A DNA stretch of 64,000 bases from Polynucleobacter ibericus (GTDB taxonomy: Bacteria; Pseudomonadota; Gammaproteobacteria; Burkholderiales; Burkholderiaceae): contig NZ_CP061309.1 in the NCBI RefSeq assembly GCF_018687955.1, positions 620,001 to 684,000 on the forward strand. Reading direction: 5' to 3'. This document shows, in pieces, positions 20,010 through 30,825 of the stretch. Position numbers and translations under genes: made by a program. The notes beneath the pieces are model-generated. The model saw only the letters and a program-made list of their open reading frames with translations. It was not told where the DNA came from and ran no database searches. Numbering within the stretch: position 1 is the first letter of the stretch; each line of letters opens with the position of its first letter.

Positions 20010-20881
20010 TGAATGCAAATCGTTTAATTGCTGCAGGTATCGCCTTTATTGCGCTGATATATGTGCTGTCCTCTAGTATTTTTGTTGTCGACCAACGTAA
20101 GTTTGCTGTAGTGTTTTCATTCGGACAGATTGTTCGTGTAATTGAAAAGCCGGGGATTCAGGCAAAGCTTCCAGCCCCATTTGAAAGTGTCCGCTTCTTT
20201 GATCGTCGTATTTTGACGATTGATAATCCAGAAGCAGAGCGCTTTATTACTGCTGAGAAGAAAAACTTATTAGTAGATTCTTATGTGAAGTGGCGCATTG
20301 TCGATCCTCGTAAGTTCTTTATTAGCTTTAAGGGTGATGAGCGCTTGGCGCAAGATCGCTTAACTCAGTTGGTCCGCTCCGCATTAAATGAAGAATTCAC
20401 AAAACGTACTGTGCGTGAATTGATTTCCGATCAACGCGAAGAAGTAATGCAAGGTATTCGTAAGAAGGTTGCTGATGATGCTTCGGATATCGGCGTAGAA
20501 ATCGTAGATGTGCGCTTAAAGCGTGTTGACCTCTTGGCAGAAATTAGCGATTCTGTTTATCGCCGTATGGAAGCAGAGCGTAAGCGCGTTGCCAACGAGT
20601 TGCGCTCAATGGGTGCTGCAGAGTCTGACAAGATTCGCGCTAATGCAGAGCGTCAGCGCGATACCATCTTGGCTGAGGCTTATCGTGATGCACAAAAAAT
20701 CAAGGGAGCGGGAGACGCTAGAGCAACTGCTCTCTATGCAGAGGCATTTGGGCGCGATGCTCAGTTTGCTCAGTTCTATCAAAGCTTAGAGGCTTATAGA
20801 AGCTCATTCAAGGATAAGAAAGACATCATGGTGGTTGAACCCAATGGTGAGTTCTTTAAGTTCTTACATAAAAAGCAATAA
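20009..20881 (+). CDS. hflC: FtsH-modulating protease complex subunit HflC
   Basis: Partner of HflK. The 290 residues have an N-terminal membrane anchor (LIAAGIAFIALIYVLSSSIFVV), the SPFH domain (VVDQRKFAVVFSFGQIVRVIEKPG) and a helical region rich in charged residues (EAERKRVANELRSMGAAESDKI). The ATG overlaps the hflK stop by one base, indicating coupled translation. Confidence 0.96.
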   Translation: MNANRLIAAGIAFIALIYVLSSSIFVVDQRKFAVVFSFGQIVRVIEKPGIQAKLPAPFESVRFFDRRILTIDNPEAERFITAEKKNLLVDSYVKWRIVDPRKFFISFKGDERLAQDRLTQLVRSALNEEFTKRTVRELISDQREEVMQGIRKKVADDASDIGVEIVDVRLKRVDLLAEISDSVYRRMEAERKRVANELRSMGAAESDKIRANAERQRDTILAEAYRDAQKIKGAGDARATALYAEAFGRDAQFAQFYQSLEAYRSSFKDKKDIMVVEPNGEFFKFLHKKQ

Positions 20882-20898
20882 GGCAAATAGTCCACATC

Positions 20899-22062
20899 AT
20901 GAATCGCTGGTTACTTCCTGAAGATATTGCAGACGTCTTGCCTGCAGAGGCTCGCAAAGTTGAGTCTTTGCGTCGTGCCGTCTTGGATTTATATCAGTCT
21001 TATGGTTATGAGCTAGTAGCTCCTCCAATCTTGGAGTTCTTAGACTCTTTGTTAACTGGTACTGGTTCTGATCTCAATCTACAAACCTTTAAGTTGGTAG
21101 ATCAATTATCTGGTCGCACTTTAGGTCTGCGTGCGGACATGACGCCACAGGTAGCCCGCATTGATGCACATCTTTTAAATCGCGCTGGCGTTACCCGTCT
21201 TTGTTATGCCGGTTCTGTAGCGCATGCCCGTACTCCTGTTGGTAGCTCGGCACGTGAAGAGTTGCAACTCGGTGCAGAGATCTATGGTTGTGCTGGTTGG
21301 GAGGCTGATCTTGAAGCGATTACCTTGCTACTTAAAACCCTGTCTGTTGCAGGTTTAGAGAAGGTTTATCTTGATTTGTCTCACGCCGGAATTTTGGCTG
21401 GCATCTTAGATGGTCAGAACTTAGATAAAGCAACAGTTGAAGCTTTGTATGGCCTATTGCAAAGTAAAGATCGTCCTCGCTTAAAGCAATGGGCAGCCTG
21501 CTTACCTGCAAATGTTGCACAAGCACTGATGGCTTTGACTGAGCTCAATGGACCTTGTGCTCAGGTTTTATTAAATGCCAAGAAAGCACTGCCGAAACAC
21601 GCTGCGATTGATCAGGCGCTGGCAGATCTTGAGCGTTTAGTTTCTGCTGCTGCGAAGTTATCAACCAATTTAGAGCTCAGCATTGATTTGGCGGATCTGC
21701 GTGGTTATCAATATCACAGCGGTGTGATGTTTGCTGCCTACGTTGATCAATTGCCACAGCCAATCGCTAGAGGCGGTCGCTATGACCATGTTGGCCAAGC
21801 CTTCGGTCGCCCACGTCCTGCAACTGGTTTTTCTTTGGACCTTCTGACCTTAGCAAACTTATCACCCTTAAGTGCACGTAAGTTAGCTATCTTGGCCCCA
21901 TGGATTGAAGATGCTGAATTAAGTAAGACCATCACAGCTCTGCGCAGTAAGGGTGAGGTAGTGATAGAAGTTCCAGTAGGCACAACAGCAGAAGCTGCTG
22001 AATATGAATGCGATCGAGAGTTGGTCAAGCAAGGTAACTCTTGGGAAGTAAAGAAAAAGTAG
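20899..22062 (+). CDS. hisZ: ATP phosphoribosyltransferase regulatory subunit HisZ
   Basis: HisZ is a histidyl-tRNA-synthetase-like protein without aminoacylation activity. It pairs with short-form HisG for the first step of histidine biosynthesis. The 387 residues align to the class II catalytic core: LPEDIADVLPAEA, LRADMTPQVARIDAH (motif 2 area) and ARGGRYDHVG. The anticodon-binding domain of true HisRS is missing. True hisS lies 8 kb upstream in the same block, so this copy is not the synthetase. Confidence 0.95.
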   Translation: MNRWLLPEDIADVLPAEARKVESLRRAVLDLYQSYGYELVAPPILEFLDSLLTGTGSDLNLQTFKLVDQLSGRTLGLRADMTPQVARIDAHLLNRAGVTRLCYAGSVAHARTPVGSSAREELQLGAEIYGCAGWEADLEAITLLLKTLSVAGLEKVYLDLSHAGILAGILDGQNLDKATVEALYGLLQSKDRPRLKQWAACLPANVAQALMALTELNGPCAQVLLNAKKALPKHAAIDQALADLERLVSAAAKLSTNLELSIDLADLRGYQYHSGVMFAAYVDQLPQPIARGGRYDHVGQAFGRPRPATGFSLDLLTLANLSPLSARKLAILAPWIEDAELSKTITALRSKGEVVIEVPVGTTAEAAEYECDRELVKQGNSWEVKKK

Positions 22063-22071
22063 TCAACATGA

Positions 22072-23481
<1,410 letters not shown>

Positions 23482-23500
23482 TAGAAAATCATTGGCTCCG

Positions 23501-23514
23501 TACTGAATTCAGTA
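23501..23514. promoter_or_regulatory. Palindrome upstream of glcB, possible operator
   Basis: TACTGAATTCAGTA is a perfect 14-base palindrome in the 79-base gap between purA and glcB. Its place upstream of a single-gene transcription unit fits a regulator-binding site, but no known operator is recognised. Confidence 0.35.
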
Positions 23515-23560
23515 AATTACTAAATCTATTTATTAACTTTTTGTTTAAGAAGACATCAAC

Positions 23561-25777
23561 ATGACTGCGCGCACTACCTGCAATAGCCTTCAAGTAGCAA
23601 CTCCCTTATATCGCTTCATCGAAGACAAGGTACTTCCAGGTACTGGCATCAAGAGTGCTGACTTTTGGAAGGGTTTTGATGAGATCGTTAAAGACTTAAC
23701 ACCAAAAAATGATGCCTTACTTGCTAAGCGCGATCGCATTCAGTTGGATTTGGATAAGTGGCACCAAGCCAATCCAGGTCCGATCAGCGATATGCCTGCA
23801 TATCGTCAGTTCTTAAAAGAAATTGATTACTTGGTTGATGTTCCAGGAAAAATTACCGCTACTACTAAGAATGTAGATGATGAGCTGGCCCTTCAGGCCG
23901 GCCCTCAATTGGTAGTTCCAGTGCTCAATGCGCGTTATGCACTCAATGCTGCTAACGCACGTTGGGGATCTTTATATGACGCCCTTTACGGTACAGACGT
24001 TTTGTCTGAAGAAGATGGTGCAACTAAGGCTGGTGCTTACAACCCAATTCGTGGTGCTAAGGTTGTTGCTTTTGCCCGCAATTTCTTGGATCAAGCTGCG
24101 CCTTTAGCAAAGGGTTCGCATCGTGATTCAGTTGCCTACACTGTTGATGACAATAAGTTGTCTGTTAAGTTAAAAGACGGCACAAGTACTGGCTTGGCTG
24201 ATGAGAAGCAATTTGTTGGCTATCAGGGCGATGCCGCTACACCAAGTTCTATTTTGTTGCGTAATAACGGCGTTCATATTGATATCGAAATTAATAAGAG
24301 CAAAACCATTGGCTCAAGTGATCCTGCGGGCATTAATGATGTTGTGCTTGAGGCTGCACTTTCCACGATTTTGGATTTGGAAGATTCCATTGCTGCAGTA
24401 GATGGCGATGATAAGGTTGTTGCTTATGAGAATTGGTTAGGCATTCTTAAGGGTACTTTGGTTGAGGAAGTGAAGAAGGGTGATAAGACGATTACTCGCG
24501 CACTCAATCCGGACCGTAAGTACACAGCGGGCATTGGTGCGGTAGATGCAAAAGACGGCATCGTTACTTTGCATGGCCGTTCACTTTTGTTCCTGCGTAA
24601 CGTTGGCCATTTGATGACTAATCCAGCCATCATTACTGGTGAGGGAAAAGAGATCTACGAAGGTATCTTGGATGCGGTTGTGACTGTGTTGATCGCTTTG
24701 TATGACATCAATCGTCCTGCAAGCCAGACGATTGGTAATACCCGTAAGGGCTCGGTTTATATCGTGAAGCCAAAAATGCATAGCCCAGAAGAAGTGGCTT
24801 TTGCAGGTGAGCTCTTTGGTCGTGTTGAAAAATTACTCGGCTTACCAGCAGACACTGTGAAGTTGGGAATCATGGACGAAGAGCGTCGCATGAGCGCCAA
24901 TATCAAAGCGGCGATTGCTGCTGCAGGTGCGCGCGTAGCCTTTATTAATACTGGGTTCTTAGATCGTACTGGTGATGAGATGCACACTGCGATGTATGCA
25001 GGTCCTATGATGCGCAAAGGCGATATGAAAACCAGTAAGTGGTTGTCAGCTTATGAGCGTCGTAACGTATTTGCAGGCTTGGATTGTGGTTTACGCGGTC
25101 GCGCTCAAATCGGTAAGGGTATGTGGGCAATGCCAGATATGATGAAAGCTATGGTTGAGCAGAAGATTGTTCATCCTAAGGCAGGTGCAAACACTGCGTG
25201 GGTACCATCGCCAACTGCAGCTACCTTGCACGCACTACACTATCACCAGGTGAATGTAGCTGAGCTCCAAAAAGAAATGGAAAAGCTCGATACTCAAGCC
25301 GAAGCTGAAGCATTAATCAATGATTTGCTGACTATTCCAGTGGTTGAGAAGGCTAACTGGTCTAAAGAAGAGATTCAGCAGGAGTTGGACAATAACTGCC
25401 AGGGTATTTTGGGTTACGTTGTTCGTTGGATCGATCAAGGCGTAGGATGCTCTAAGGTTCCTGATATCCATAACGTTGGCTTAATGGAAGATCGTGCTAC
25501 TTTGCGTATTTCCAGCCAACACATTGCCAACTGGTTGCTTCATGGCATTGTCACTGCAGACCAAGTGAATGAAACTTTGCAGCGCATGGCTAAAGTCGTT
25601 GATGGGCAAAATGCTGGCGATCCTGTGTATCAGCCAATGATGCCTAATTACAAAGATTCTTATGCTTATAAGGCAGCTAGTGATTTGATCTTCAAAGGCC
25701 TTGAGCAACCTAATGGTTACACAGAACCTTTGCTGCATGCATGGCGCTTAGAGGTAAAGAAGGCGCACGCTCAGTAA
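23561..25777 (+). CDS. glcB: Malate synthase G
   Basis: Condenses glyoxylate with acetyl-CoA to malate in the glyoxylate or glycolate pathway. The 738 residues agree with the G isoform (about 725). The glyoxylate- and Mg-binding segments [20 protein letters not shown] and [17 protein letters not shown] are present, as is the C-terminal region [20 protein letters not shown] with the catalytic acid further on ([18 protein letters not shown]). A 14-base palindrome (TACTGAATTCAGTA, 23501-23514) lies 47 bases upstream and could be an operator. The gene ends at a strong terminator. No isocitrate lyase is adjacent. Confidence 0.97.
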   Translation: MTARTTCNSLQVATPLYRFIEDKVLPGTGIKSADFWKGFDEIVKDLTPKNDALLAKRDRIQLDLDKWHQANPGPISDMPAYRQFLKEIDYLVDVPGKITATTKNVDDELALQAGPQLVVPVLNARYALNAANARWGSLYDALYGTDVLSEEDGATKAGAYNPIRGAKVVAFARNFLDQAAPLAKGSHRDSVAYTVDDNKLSVKLKDGTSTGLADEKQFVGYQGDAATPSSILLRNNGVHIDIEINKSKTIGSSDPAGINDVVLEAALSTILDLEDSIAAVDGDDKVVAYENWLGILKGTLVEEVKKGDKTITRALNPDRKYTAGIGAVDAKDGIVTLHGRSLLFLRNVGHLMTNPAIITGEGKEIYEGILDAVVTVLIALYDINRPASQTIGNTRKGSVYIVKPKMHSPEEVAFAGELFGRVEKLLGLPADTVKLGIMDEERRMSANIKAAIAAAGARVAFINTGFLDRTGDEMHTAMYAGPMMRKGDMKTSKWLSAYERRNVFAGLDCGLRGRAQIGKGMWAMPDMMKAMVEQKIVHPKAGANTAWVPSPTAATLHALHYHQVNVAELQKEMEKLDTQAEAEALINDLLTIPVVEKANWSKEEIQQELDNNCQGILGYVVRWIDQGVGCSKVPDIHNVGLMEDRATLRISSQHIANWLLHGIVTADQVNETLQRMAKVVDGQNAGDPVYQPMMPNYKDSYAYKAASDLIFKGLEQPNGYTEPLLHAWRLEVKKAHAQ

Positions 25778-25799
25778 TATAGCTAAGGCTCTAAACCAG

Positions 25800-25835
25800 A
25801 ATGGATTTGCCCACAAAGCAAATCCATTTTTTATT
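25800..25835 (+). terminator. Intrinsic terminator after glcB
   Basis: An 11-bp stem, AATGGATTTGC / GCAAATCCATT, with a 7-base loop (CCACAAA) followed by a T-rich run (TTTTTTATTTA). It closes the glcB transcript and lies immediately before the next start codon at 25847. Confidence 0.9.
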
Positions 25836-25846
25836 TATCACAAGCA

Positions 25847-26341
25847 ATGTTCGGATTTTTAAACCCTTTCTCTAAAGCTCACTCACGGTTTCCATTTCAG
25901 TTTGATGATGGCGGGAGAGAGGCTGCTGGCTTTAAGGGTGGCGCTGGTGATTGTGTTGTTAGGTCTATCGCCATCGCTGCAGAAATTCCATACATGCGAG
26001 TGTATGAAGATTTGAGGCTCGCAAACGAGAATTACGCCGAACTCAGAAATGATCGTTTGGCCAAGAGGCTAAGCGCAAAGGGCTCATCCCCTAGAAATGG
26101 CAATCACCGCAATGTATTTCATGACTACATTCTGGGTTTAGGTTTTGAATGGGTGCCAACCATGAAGGTGGGGGCGGGTTGCCAGGTGCATCTGAGGCCT
26201 GATGAACTTCCTACGGGAATAGTGATCGCTAAAGTTTCCAAGCACCTCACTGCCATCATGAATGGCGTCATTCATGACACGCATGATCCATCAAGAAATG
26301 GCAGTCGGTGTGTATATGGCTACTACATTAAGAAGCGCTAG
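25847..26341 (+). CDS. Conserved hypothetical protein, possible papain-like cysteine peptidase fold
   Basis: A 164-residue protein with no signal peptide or membrane segment. It opens with FQFDDGGREAAGFKGGAGDCVVRSIAIA, where Cys36 sits at the start of a predicted helix. Later come SKHLTAIMNGVIHDTHDP (His133, then His143/Asp144) and RCVYGYY. A Cys at a helix start followed by His and Asp/Asn is the order of papain-like peptidases. I recall similar proteins as hypothetical proteins in bacteria and phages, with no proven role. The start lies only 12 bases after the glcB terminator, with no ribosome-binding site seen, so its promoter and start are unclear. It overlaps the convergent channel gene by 14 bases. 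Confidence 0.7.
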   Translation: MFGFLNPFSKAHSRFPFQFDDGGREAAGFKGGAGDCVVRSIAIAAEIPYMRVYEDLRLANENYAELRNDRLAKRLSAKGSSPRNGNHRNVFHDYILGLGFEWVPTMKVGAGCQVHLRPDELPTGIVIAKVSKHLTAIMNGVIHDTHDPSRNGSRCVYGYYIKKR

Positions 26342-26843
26342 GATCTTTCTGGCGGTGCTTGAGATTCCAAGCAGCCTTGTAAGAATTAGTCATGCCGATC
26401 ATGGTGGAGGTAGTCCATGCGATTGAGAATAATCCAGAAAACGATACGAAGAAAGCGAGACTCTTCCAGCCCATTGGCAGGATATCCTGAACAAAGCCTA
26501 CCGTGGTGTAGCTGCTACCCACAAAGAGAAGCGTGTCAATACCACTATCCATTAAACCAAGCGCTAGGATGAAGAGAGTCCAAATAATAATTTCGGTAAT
26601 ATGAACTAGGGCGATAAAGAAAAAAGCTGAATAAAAATGAAAAAAGACCCAGTTGTATTGCCTGTCTGTCAAATTTTCGTTGGTTAATCTTTCAAAGCGC
26701 AACATGATGAAATTAATTGCGCTACCGTGAAAAAAAAGAATCAATATGAGGCCGAATATCCCATACAGTGCATCTCTAATGAGCGGCAAAAGTGGGATGC
26801 CTGCTAGGGTTGATTGAGTAATAGTGTCAGGTGTAATCGGCAT
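26328..26843 (-). CDS. Two-TM-type potassium-channel-like membrane protein
   Basis: About 171 residues from the ATG at 26843. Hydrophobic segments are at about 21-46, 67-99 and 129-151. Before the last segment is a pore-loop-like stretch, SYTTVGF (residues 111-117), resembling the TVGYG selectivity filter of potassium channels, so this is an Ion_trans_2-like protein. The filter has Phe where Tyr is usual and lacks the final Gly, so potassium selectivity is uncertain. The frame is open back to a GTG at 26945, which would overlap the divergent MFS gene; the internal ATG is preferred because TM1 follows it directly. Neither start has a clear ribosome-binding site. Confidence 0.65.
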   Translation of the reverse strand: MPITPDTITQSTLAGIPLLPLIRDALYGIFGLILILFFHGSAINFIMLRFERLTNENLTDRQYNWVFFHFYSAFFFIALVHITEIIIWTLFILALGLMDSGIDTLLFVGSSYTTVGFVQDILPMGWKSLAFFVSFSGLFSIAWTTSTMIGMTNSYKAAWNLKHRQKDPSAS

Positions 26844-26934
26844 AAATTTAAGGGGATAGTAAGCGGTATTGGATAAGCAAATATCCTTATCAGGGTTGAT
26901 AATGGCATATTGATAAGTCCAAGTAAAGTAGCCC

Positions 26935-28179
26935 TTGAATAGCACCCCCTATACCGCTGAATCGAAGAAGCGAGAACGCTTCTTTCTACTTTCTTTAGCG
27001 GGTATTCAGTTCACCCACATCCTGGATTTTATGATCATGATGCCATTGGGTCCCGAGTTCATTCGGGTGCTCAATATCAACACGCATCAGTTTGGTTTAT
27101 TGCTTTCTTCTTACACTTTTGCCGCTGCCGCAGCAGGCATCTTAGCTACTTACTATATAGACCGGTTTGAGCGTAGAAAACTACTCTTAAGTCTGTATGC
27201 CTTTTTTATTATTGCAACGCTGGCTTGTGGTTTGGCACCCAATTATGAATTCCTCTTTATAGCCCGAGCCTTTGCGGGTGCATTTGGCGGCATTTTGGGT
27301 TCCTTGGTGCAAACTATCGTGGCTGACTCGATTCCTTTTGAGCGCAGAGGCAAAGCATTGGGAACGGTGATGGCTGCTTTCTCTGTATCCACAGTTGCTG
27401 GGGTGCCTTTAGGCTTGTTTTTATCCAACCATATTCCATCTTTGGGCTGGCGTGCACCATTCTTCTTCATCGCCATTATTTCAATTCTGATCCTCTATCT
27501 GGGTTATCGCAATATTCCCAAGATTGCAGGTCATTTAGATCATATTCATGAGGGTAGTAGGCTTAGTCAGATTCTAAAAATTTTGACCGCAAGGCAGAAT
27601 ATCAAAGCATTTATCTTTATGGCCTTGATTATGATCACTGGATTCTCTGTAATTCCTTATATCGCCCTGTATCTCACCGCCAATGTTGGCATTGCTAATT
27701 CTTATATATCTTTAATTTATCTGTGTGGTGGCATTGCTACCTTAGTGAGTTCCCGGTTGATAGGGCATATGGCTGATAAGTATGGCAAGGTTCTAGTATT
27801 TAGGGTATTGGCGATTGTGAGTTTCATTCCATTATTGGTAACAACTAATCTGGTGCCAGTTCCCCTTTGGATTGTTTTGCTGAACTCCACTGCATTTTTT
27901 GTCCTAATCTCCGGACGTATGATTCCCGCCATGGCGATAGTGAGTCAACTGGTAGAACCTAAGATTAGGGGAACGTTTATGAGTTTGGTGGGCTCTACTC
28001 AGATGCTAGCCTCAGGGATTGCTTCCGTTTTAGCTGGCCTTATAGTTACGATCACTGCCGATGGCAAGATGGAACATTACAACTTGGTTGGATATGGTGC
28101 CGTTGCTTGTGGCATGCTGACATTCTGGCTGGTAGGATATATCCATTCTGATACAAAAAAGCATAAGGAGATCCCATGA
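26935..28179 (+). CDS. Major facilitator superfamily transporter
   Basis: A 414-residue inner-membrane secondary transporter with twelve predicted membrane helices. It begins near IQFTHILDFMIMMPLGPEF (TM1) and includes the loop 2-3 motif YIDRFERRKLLL and the corresponding loop 8-9 segment HMADKYGKVLVFR. The start is TTG at 26935: a stop codon lies just upstream in frame, and the next ATG (inside FMIMM) would cut TM1, so TTG is the only start that keeps a full fold. The sugar-efflux/drug:H+ antiporter type is likely, but the substrate is unknown. It overlaps the hydrolase gene by 4 bases, so both may act on one compound. Confidence 0.85.
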   Translation: MNSTPYTAESKKRERFFLLSLAGIQFTHILDFMIMMPLGPEFIRVLNINTHQFGLLLSSYTFAAAAAGILATYYIDRFERRKLLLSLYAFFIIATLACGLAPNYEFLFIARAFAGAFGGILGSLVQTIVADSIPFERRGKALGTVMAAFSVSTVAGVPLGLFLSNHIPSLGWRAPFFFIAIISILILYLGYRNIPKIAGHLDHIHEGSRLSQILKILTARQNIKAFIFMALIMITGFSVIPYIALYLTANVGIANSYISLIYLCGGIATLVSSRLIGHMADKYGKVLVFRVLAIVSFIPLLVTTNLVPVPLWIVLLNSTAFFVLISGRMIPAMAIVSQLVEPKIRGTFMSLVGSTQMLASGIASVLAGLIVTITADGKMEHYNLVGYGAVACGMLTFWLVGYIHSDTKKHKEIP

Positions 28180-28862
28180 TTGAATTTAAAAGACCTGATG
28201 GACAGGTTCTCAACGGATATTTGGCTGAGCCTATCAATAAAGCGAATGCCCCTGGAATAGTCGTTATTCAGGAATGGTGGGGGTTGGACGATGAGATAAA
28301 AGCAGTGGCAGATCGTTTTGCTCAAGCAGGGTATCGCGCACTGGTTCCGGATTTGTATCGGGGTAAATTGGCTCTTGAGGCGAATGAGGCTGAGCATTTA
28401 ATGGGCGATCTTAATTTCGGTGATGCGGCCGGTCAAGATATTCGAGGTGCTGTTCAGTATCTCAAAGCGACTGGCAGTACAAAAGTTGCGGTAACTGGAT
28501 TTTGTATGGGGGGCGCATTAACTGTGCTTTCTGCTTGTAATGTGCCAGAGCTAGATGGCTCTATTATTTGGTACGGTAATCCACCGCTTGAGTACGTTAA
28601 TGCAGAAGCTATTACTAAGCCGATGTTGGGTCACTGGGCTTTGCATGACGAATTCTTCCCGATAGCTGGTGTTGATCAGTTAGAGGCAAAGTTAAAACAA
28701 GCTGGCGTCAATTTTGAATTTCATCGCTACGACACTAAGCATGCCTTTGCAAACCCTAAAGCAGATACCCGCGGCTTAGCACCCCTGAAGTTCAACGCCG
28801 AAGCAGCGCAATTGGCTTGGGATCGCACCATACAATTTTTGCAAAAATATATTAATAACTAG
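28176..28862 (+). CDS. Dienelactone hydrolase family protein
   Basis: A 228-residue cytoplasmic alpha/beta hydrolase of the dienelactone hydrolase (carboxymethylenebutenolidase) family. Cys110 is the nucleophile in GFCMGG, with Asp158 (HDEFF) and His189 (KHAF) completing the triad. QEWWGLDD near residue 32 carries the conserved Glu that activates the Cys. An AAGGAG site lies before the ATG, which overlaps the MFS stop (ATGA). The natural substrate is not known; no aromatic-ring cleavage genes are nearby, so a general lactone/ester hydrolase role is as likely as chlorocatechol degradation. Confidence 0.87.
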   Translation: MIEFKRPDGQVLNGYLAEPINKANAPGIVVIQEWWGLDDEIKAVADRFAQAGYRALVPDLYRGKLALEANEAEHLMGDLNFGDAAGQDIRGAVQYLKATGSTKVAVTGFCMGGALTVLSACNVPELDGSIIWYGNPPLEYVNAEAITKPMLGHWALHDEFFPIAGVDQLEAKLKQAGVNFEFHRYDTKHAFANPKADTRGLAPLKFNAEAAQLAWDRTIQFLQKYINN

Positions 28863-28883
28863 TCCGTATTACTTTGAATCACT

Positions 28884-29384
28884 ATGCACTTATTCTCTGA
28901 AAACCTTGCCGTAGAAATTTCTACCTATTACCGCAATTTGACCTTGGGTCATGGTGTCACTCCAAAAGTATTTACCTTGGTAAATGCTGATGGTGACCAA
29001 TACCTCTTCTTCATTGATGATCTCCCCATTGAGAGCGAAGATGAAAAGAATCAGTTCCTGGCCTATATTGTTCAGGCACATGAGGCAGTTTGCTATGCCC
29101 GTGGCACCTTAGTGATTGTTGAAAGAAATCAACAATATATTGAGTTTGCAGTTGTTGACCGAGATGATGCTGACGCGATTGTGTGTTCGGCGGAGCTAAC
29201 GCGTGATATGGATGATAAGCCGATTGGCTTAGGTGAGTTTGAAAAGACCTTGGTAAAGAAGGGCTCCATTATTTTTGGAGGCCTCTTTGAGGCTATTCAG
29301 CTGTCAGATAATAAGATTGAAGATTTTGAAAGCCTCTGGCTTGAGATGAAAGCCAAAATTTTGCATCGCTCAATGGGGCTTTAA
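28884..29384 (+). CDS. Hypothetical protein of unknown family
   Basis: A 166-residue soluble acidic protein without signal peptide, membrane segment or cysteine pattern. I do not recognise a family. The middle (KVFTLVNADGDQYLFFIDDLP, then YARGTLVIVERNQQYIEFAVVDRDD) alternates like a beta-sheet, and the C-terminus is helical. It starts 21 bases after the hydrolase gene, so it may belong to the MFS-hydrolase operon, and overlaps the convergent permease gene by 15 bases. Codon use looks like its neighbours. Confidence 0.7.
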   Translation: MHLFSENLAVEISTYYRNLTLGHGVTPKVFTLVNADGDQYLFFIDDLPIESEDEKNQFLAYIVQAHEAVCYARGTLVIVERNQQYIEFAVVDRDDADAIVCSAELTRDMDDKPIGLGEFEKTLVKKGSIIFGGLFEAIQLSDNKIEDFESLWLEMKAKILHRSMGL

Positions 29385-30692
29385 TTTAGTTCTAAGATAT
29401 TTGCGTGCAGTTGCTTCAAGGGCGAAGGATCCGACTAAGGCAAGCCCCAGAGCAATCGCGCTGCCTGGTGCGCTCTCGATTACATTTAGCAATAGAGTAG
29501 TAAATAAACTCAAGTTAATAATAATTGCCATCCATAGCGGCCACAGCTTGGCACCGGTTTGCTTGCGCACTCGAATATGCCCAAAGGTAATTGCTGCATA
29601 AACCAATAAAAAAGCTAGGCTAGCCATTTTTCCGACTACGTCTAATGGGAATGCTAAAGCAAGAGCAATCACCAAGAGCGCTGATATGGTTAATGCACGA
29701 AACTCTGTATTTAAGACCTCGCTACCCAAAGCTTTTGAGACTGTGATTTTGCTCGCCATATCGGCTGCAATATTAGATGCAGCAAAGATGGTGGCATTGA
29801 GTGCGGCAGCACAAGCTAATAAAGCGGAAGCACCAATCACTACAAAACCCATCTTTCCAGCTACGATTTGGGCTACATCGCCTAATACGTGACCGCTATA
29901 CAGCGCCATTTGAGCAGGGGTAAGCAGCAGCACTACTGCAGTGCTGACTAGTAAATAAGCGATCGTTACCAAAATCAAGGCTGAGAACATAGCAAGAGGA
30001 AGTTCTTTGTGTGGTGCTTGCATAGCATTTGAGGAATTGGTCACAACCCCAAAGCCTTGGTAGTTGATATACAGGATGCCTGTTGCAATCGCAATGCCAT
30101 TGATGGACCAATCGGTTGCCTTAAATGCGCCAACATCGGCCACATGAATACCTTCTACAGAAAAAAGCAAAAGAGCAAGTGTTACGAAGCCAATGGCCAG
30201 GGTTTCAGCCTTACCAACGATATCAGTGCCGAGTAAGTTAATGCCCGCGCAAAGAATGATGATGATTACTCCAACAATCTTGATTTCAAGTAGCGATAGA
30301 TATCCGCCAAGTAAAGTATTGGCATATTCAGAAAAGCCAGCGGCATAAAGTGCAGCTGCAATCAGGTAGGCAATGTATTGAAATATATTGAGCCCCCCTG
30401 AAATCACTCCAGGCCCATAGCTCATTACTGTAAAAGTAGCTGCACCTCCGCTACTAGGAAAAGTAGCACCTAATTTAGCGTATGAGTAGACGGAGAATGA
30501 GGCAGCAATTGCGCCAAGCAAAAACGCTATTGGAATGTAGGAGCCAGCATGAGCGCTAGCAGTGCCCAGAAGGGAAAATAGACCAGCACCCATCATTCCG
30601 CCTATTCCAAGAGCGGTAGCCGAAAAGAGGCTAATACCTTTGGAATTGTTGCTCTCTTTTTTGAGTAGGGAGGGGTTTAATTGATCGGTCAA
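29370..30692 (-). CDS. APC-family amino acid permease
   Basis: A 440-residue inner-membrane transporter with about twelve membrane helices. The N-terminal helix carries GIGGMMGAGLFSLLG, the glycine-rich substrate-binding motif of the amino acid-polyamine-organocation superfamily. Later segments such as GFGVVTNSSNAM and the ASKIT / AFPLD region fit the family. The substrate is not assignable. It is transcribed divergently from the amidohydrolase gene across a 133-base gap containing a GCTCTC-ATG-GAGAGC hairpin (30754-30768). Confidence 0.87.
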   Translation of the reverse strand: MTDQLNPSLLKKESNNSKGISLFSATALGIGGMMGAGLFSLLGTASAHAGSYIPIAFLLGAIAASFSVYSYAKLGATFPSSGGAATFTVMSYGPGVISGGLNIFQYIAYLIAAALYAAGFSEYANTLLGGYLSLLEIKIVGVIIIILCAGINLLGTDIVGKAETLAIGFVTLALLLFSVEGIHVADVGAFKATDWSINGIAIATGILYINYQGFGVVTNSSNAMQAPHKELPLAMFSALILVTIAYLLVSTAVVLLLTPAQMALYSGHVLGDVAQIVAGKMGFVVIGASALLACAAALNATIFAASNIAADMASKITVSKALGSEVLNTEFRALTISALLVIALALAFPLDVVGKMASLAFLLVYAAITFGHIRVRKQTGAKLWPLWMAIIINLSLFTTLLLNVIESAPGSAIALGLALVGSFALEATARKYLRTKLKPH

Positions 30693-30753
30693 GATAGGGA
30701 GGTATTAGTAGATGCCTTATATTAAAGCTATTTAGTCTAAGTGAGGGCCATTA

Positions 30754-30768
30754 GCTCTCATGGAGAGC
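30754..30768. repeat. Small inverted repeat in divergent permease/amidohydrolase promoter region
   Basis: GCTCTC and GAGAGC around an ATG centre form a perfect 6-bp stem. It lies between two divergent genes, where a shared operator would be expected, but the match is short. Confidence 0.35.
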
Positions 30769-30825
30769 AGCTTGGCACTGTTAAAATTTAGAAAAAGCTG
30801 CCAACATAAAATTTAAGGTCAAAGC

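Noticed and set aside
30773-30790. Perfect sigma-54 -24 element TGGCAC upstream of the amidohydrolase gene
   Set aside because: The matching -12 position reads AT instead of GC at the required distance, so it is not a sigma-54 promoter.
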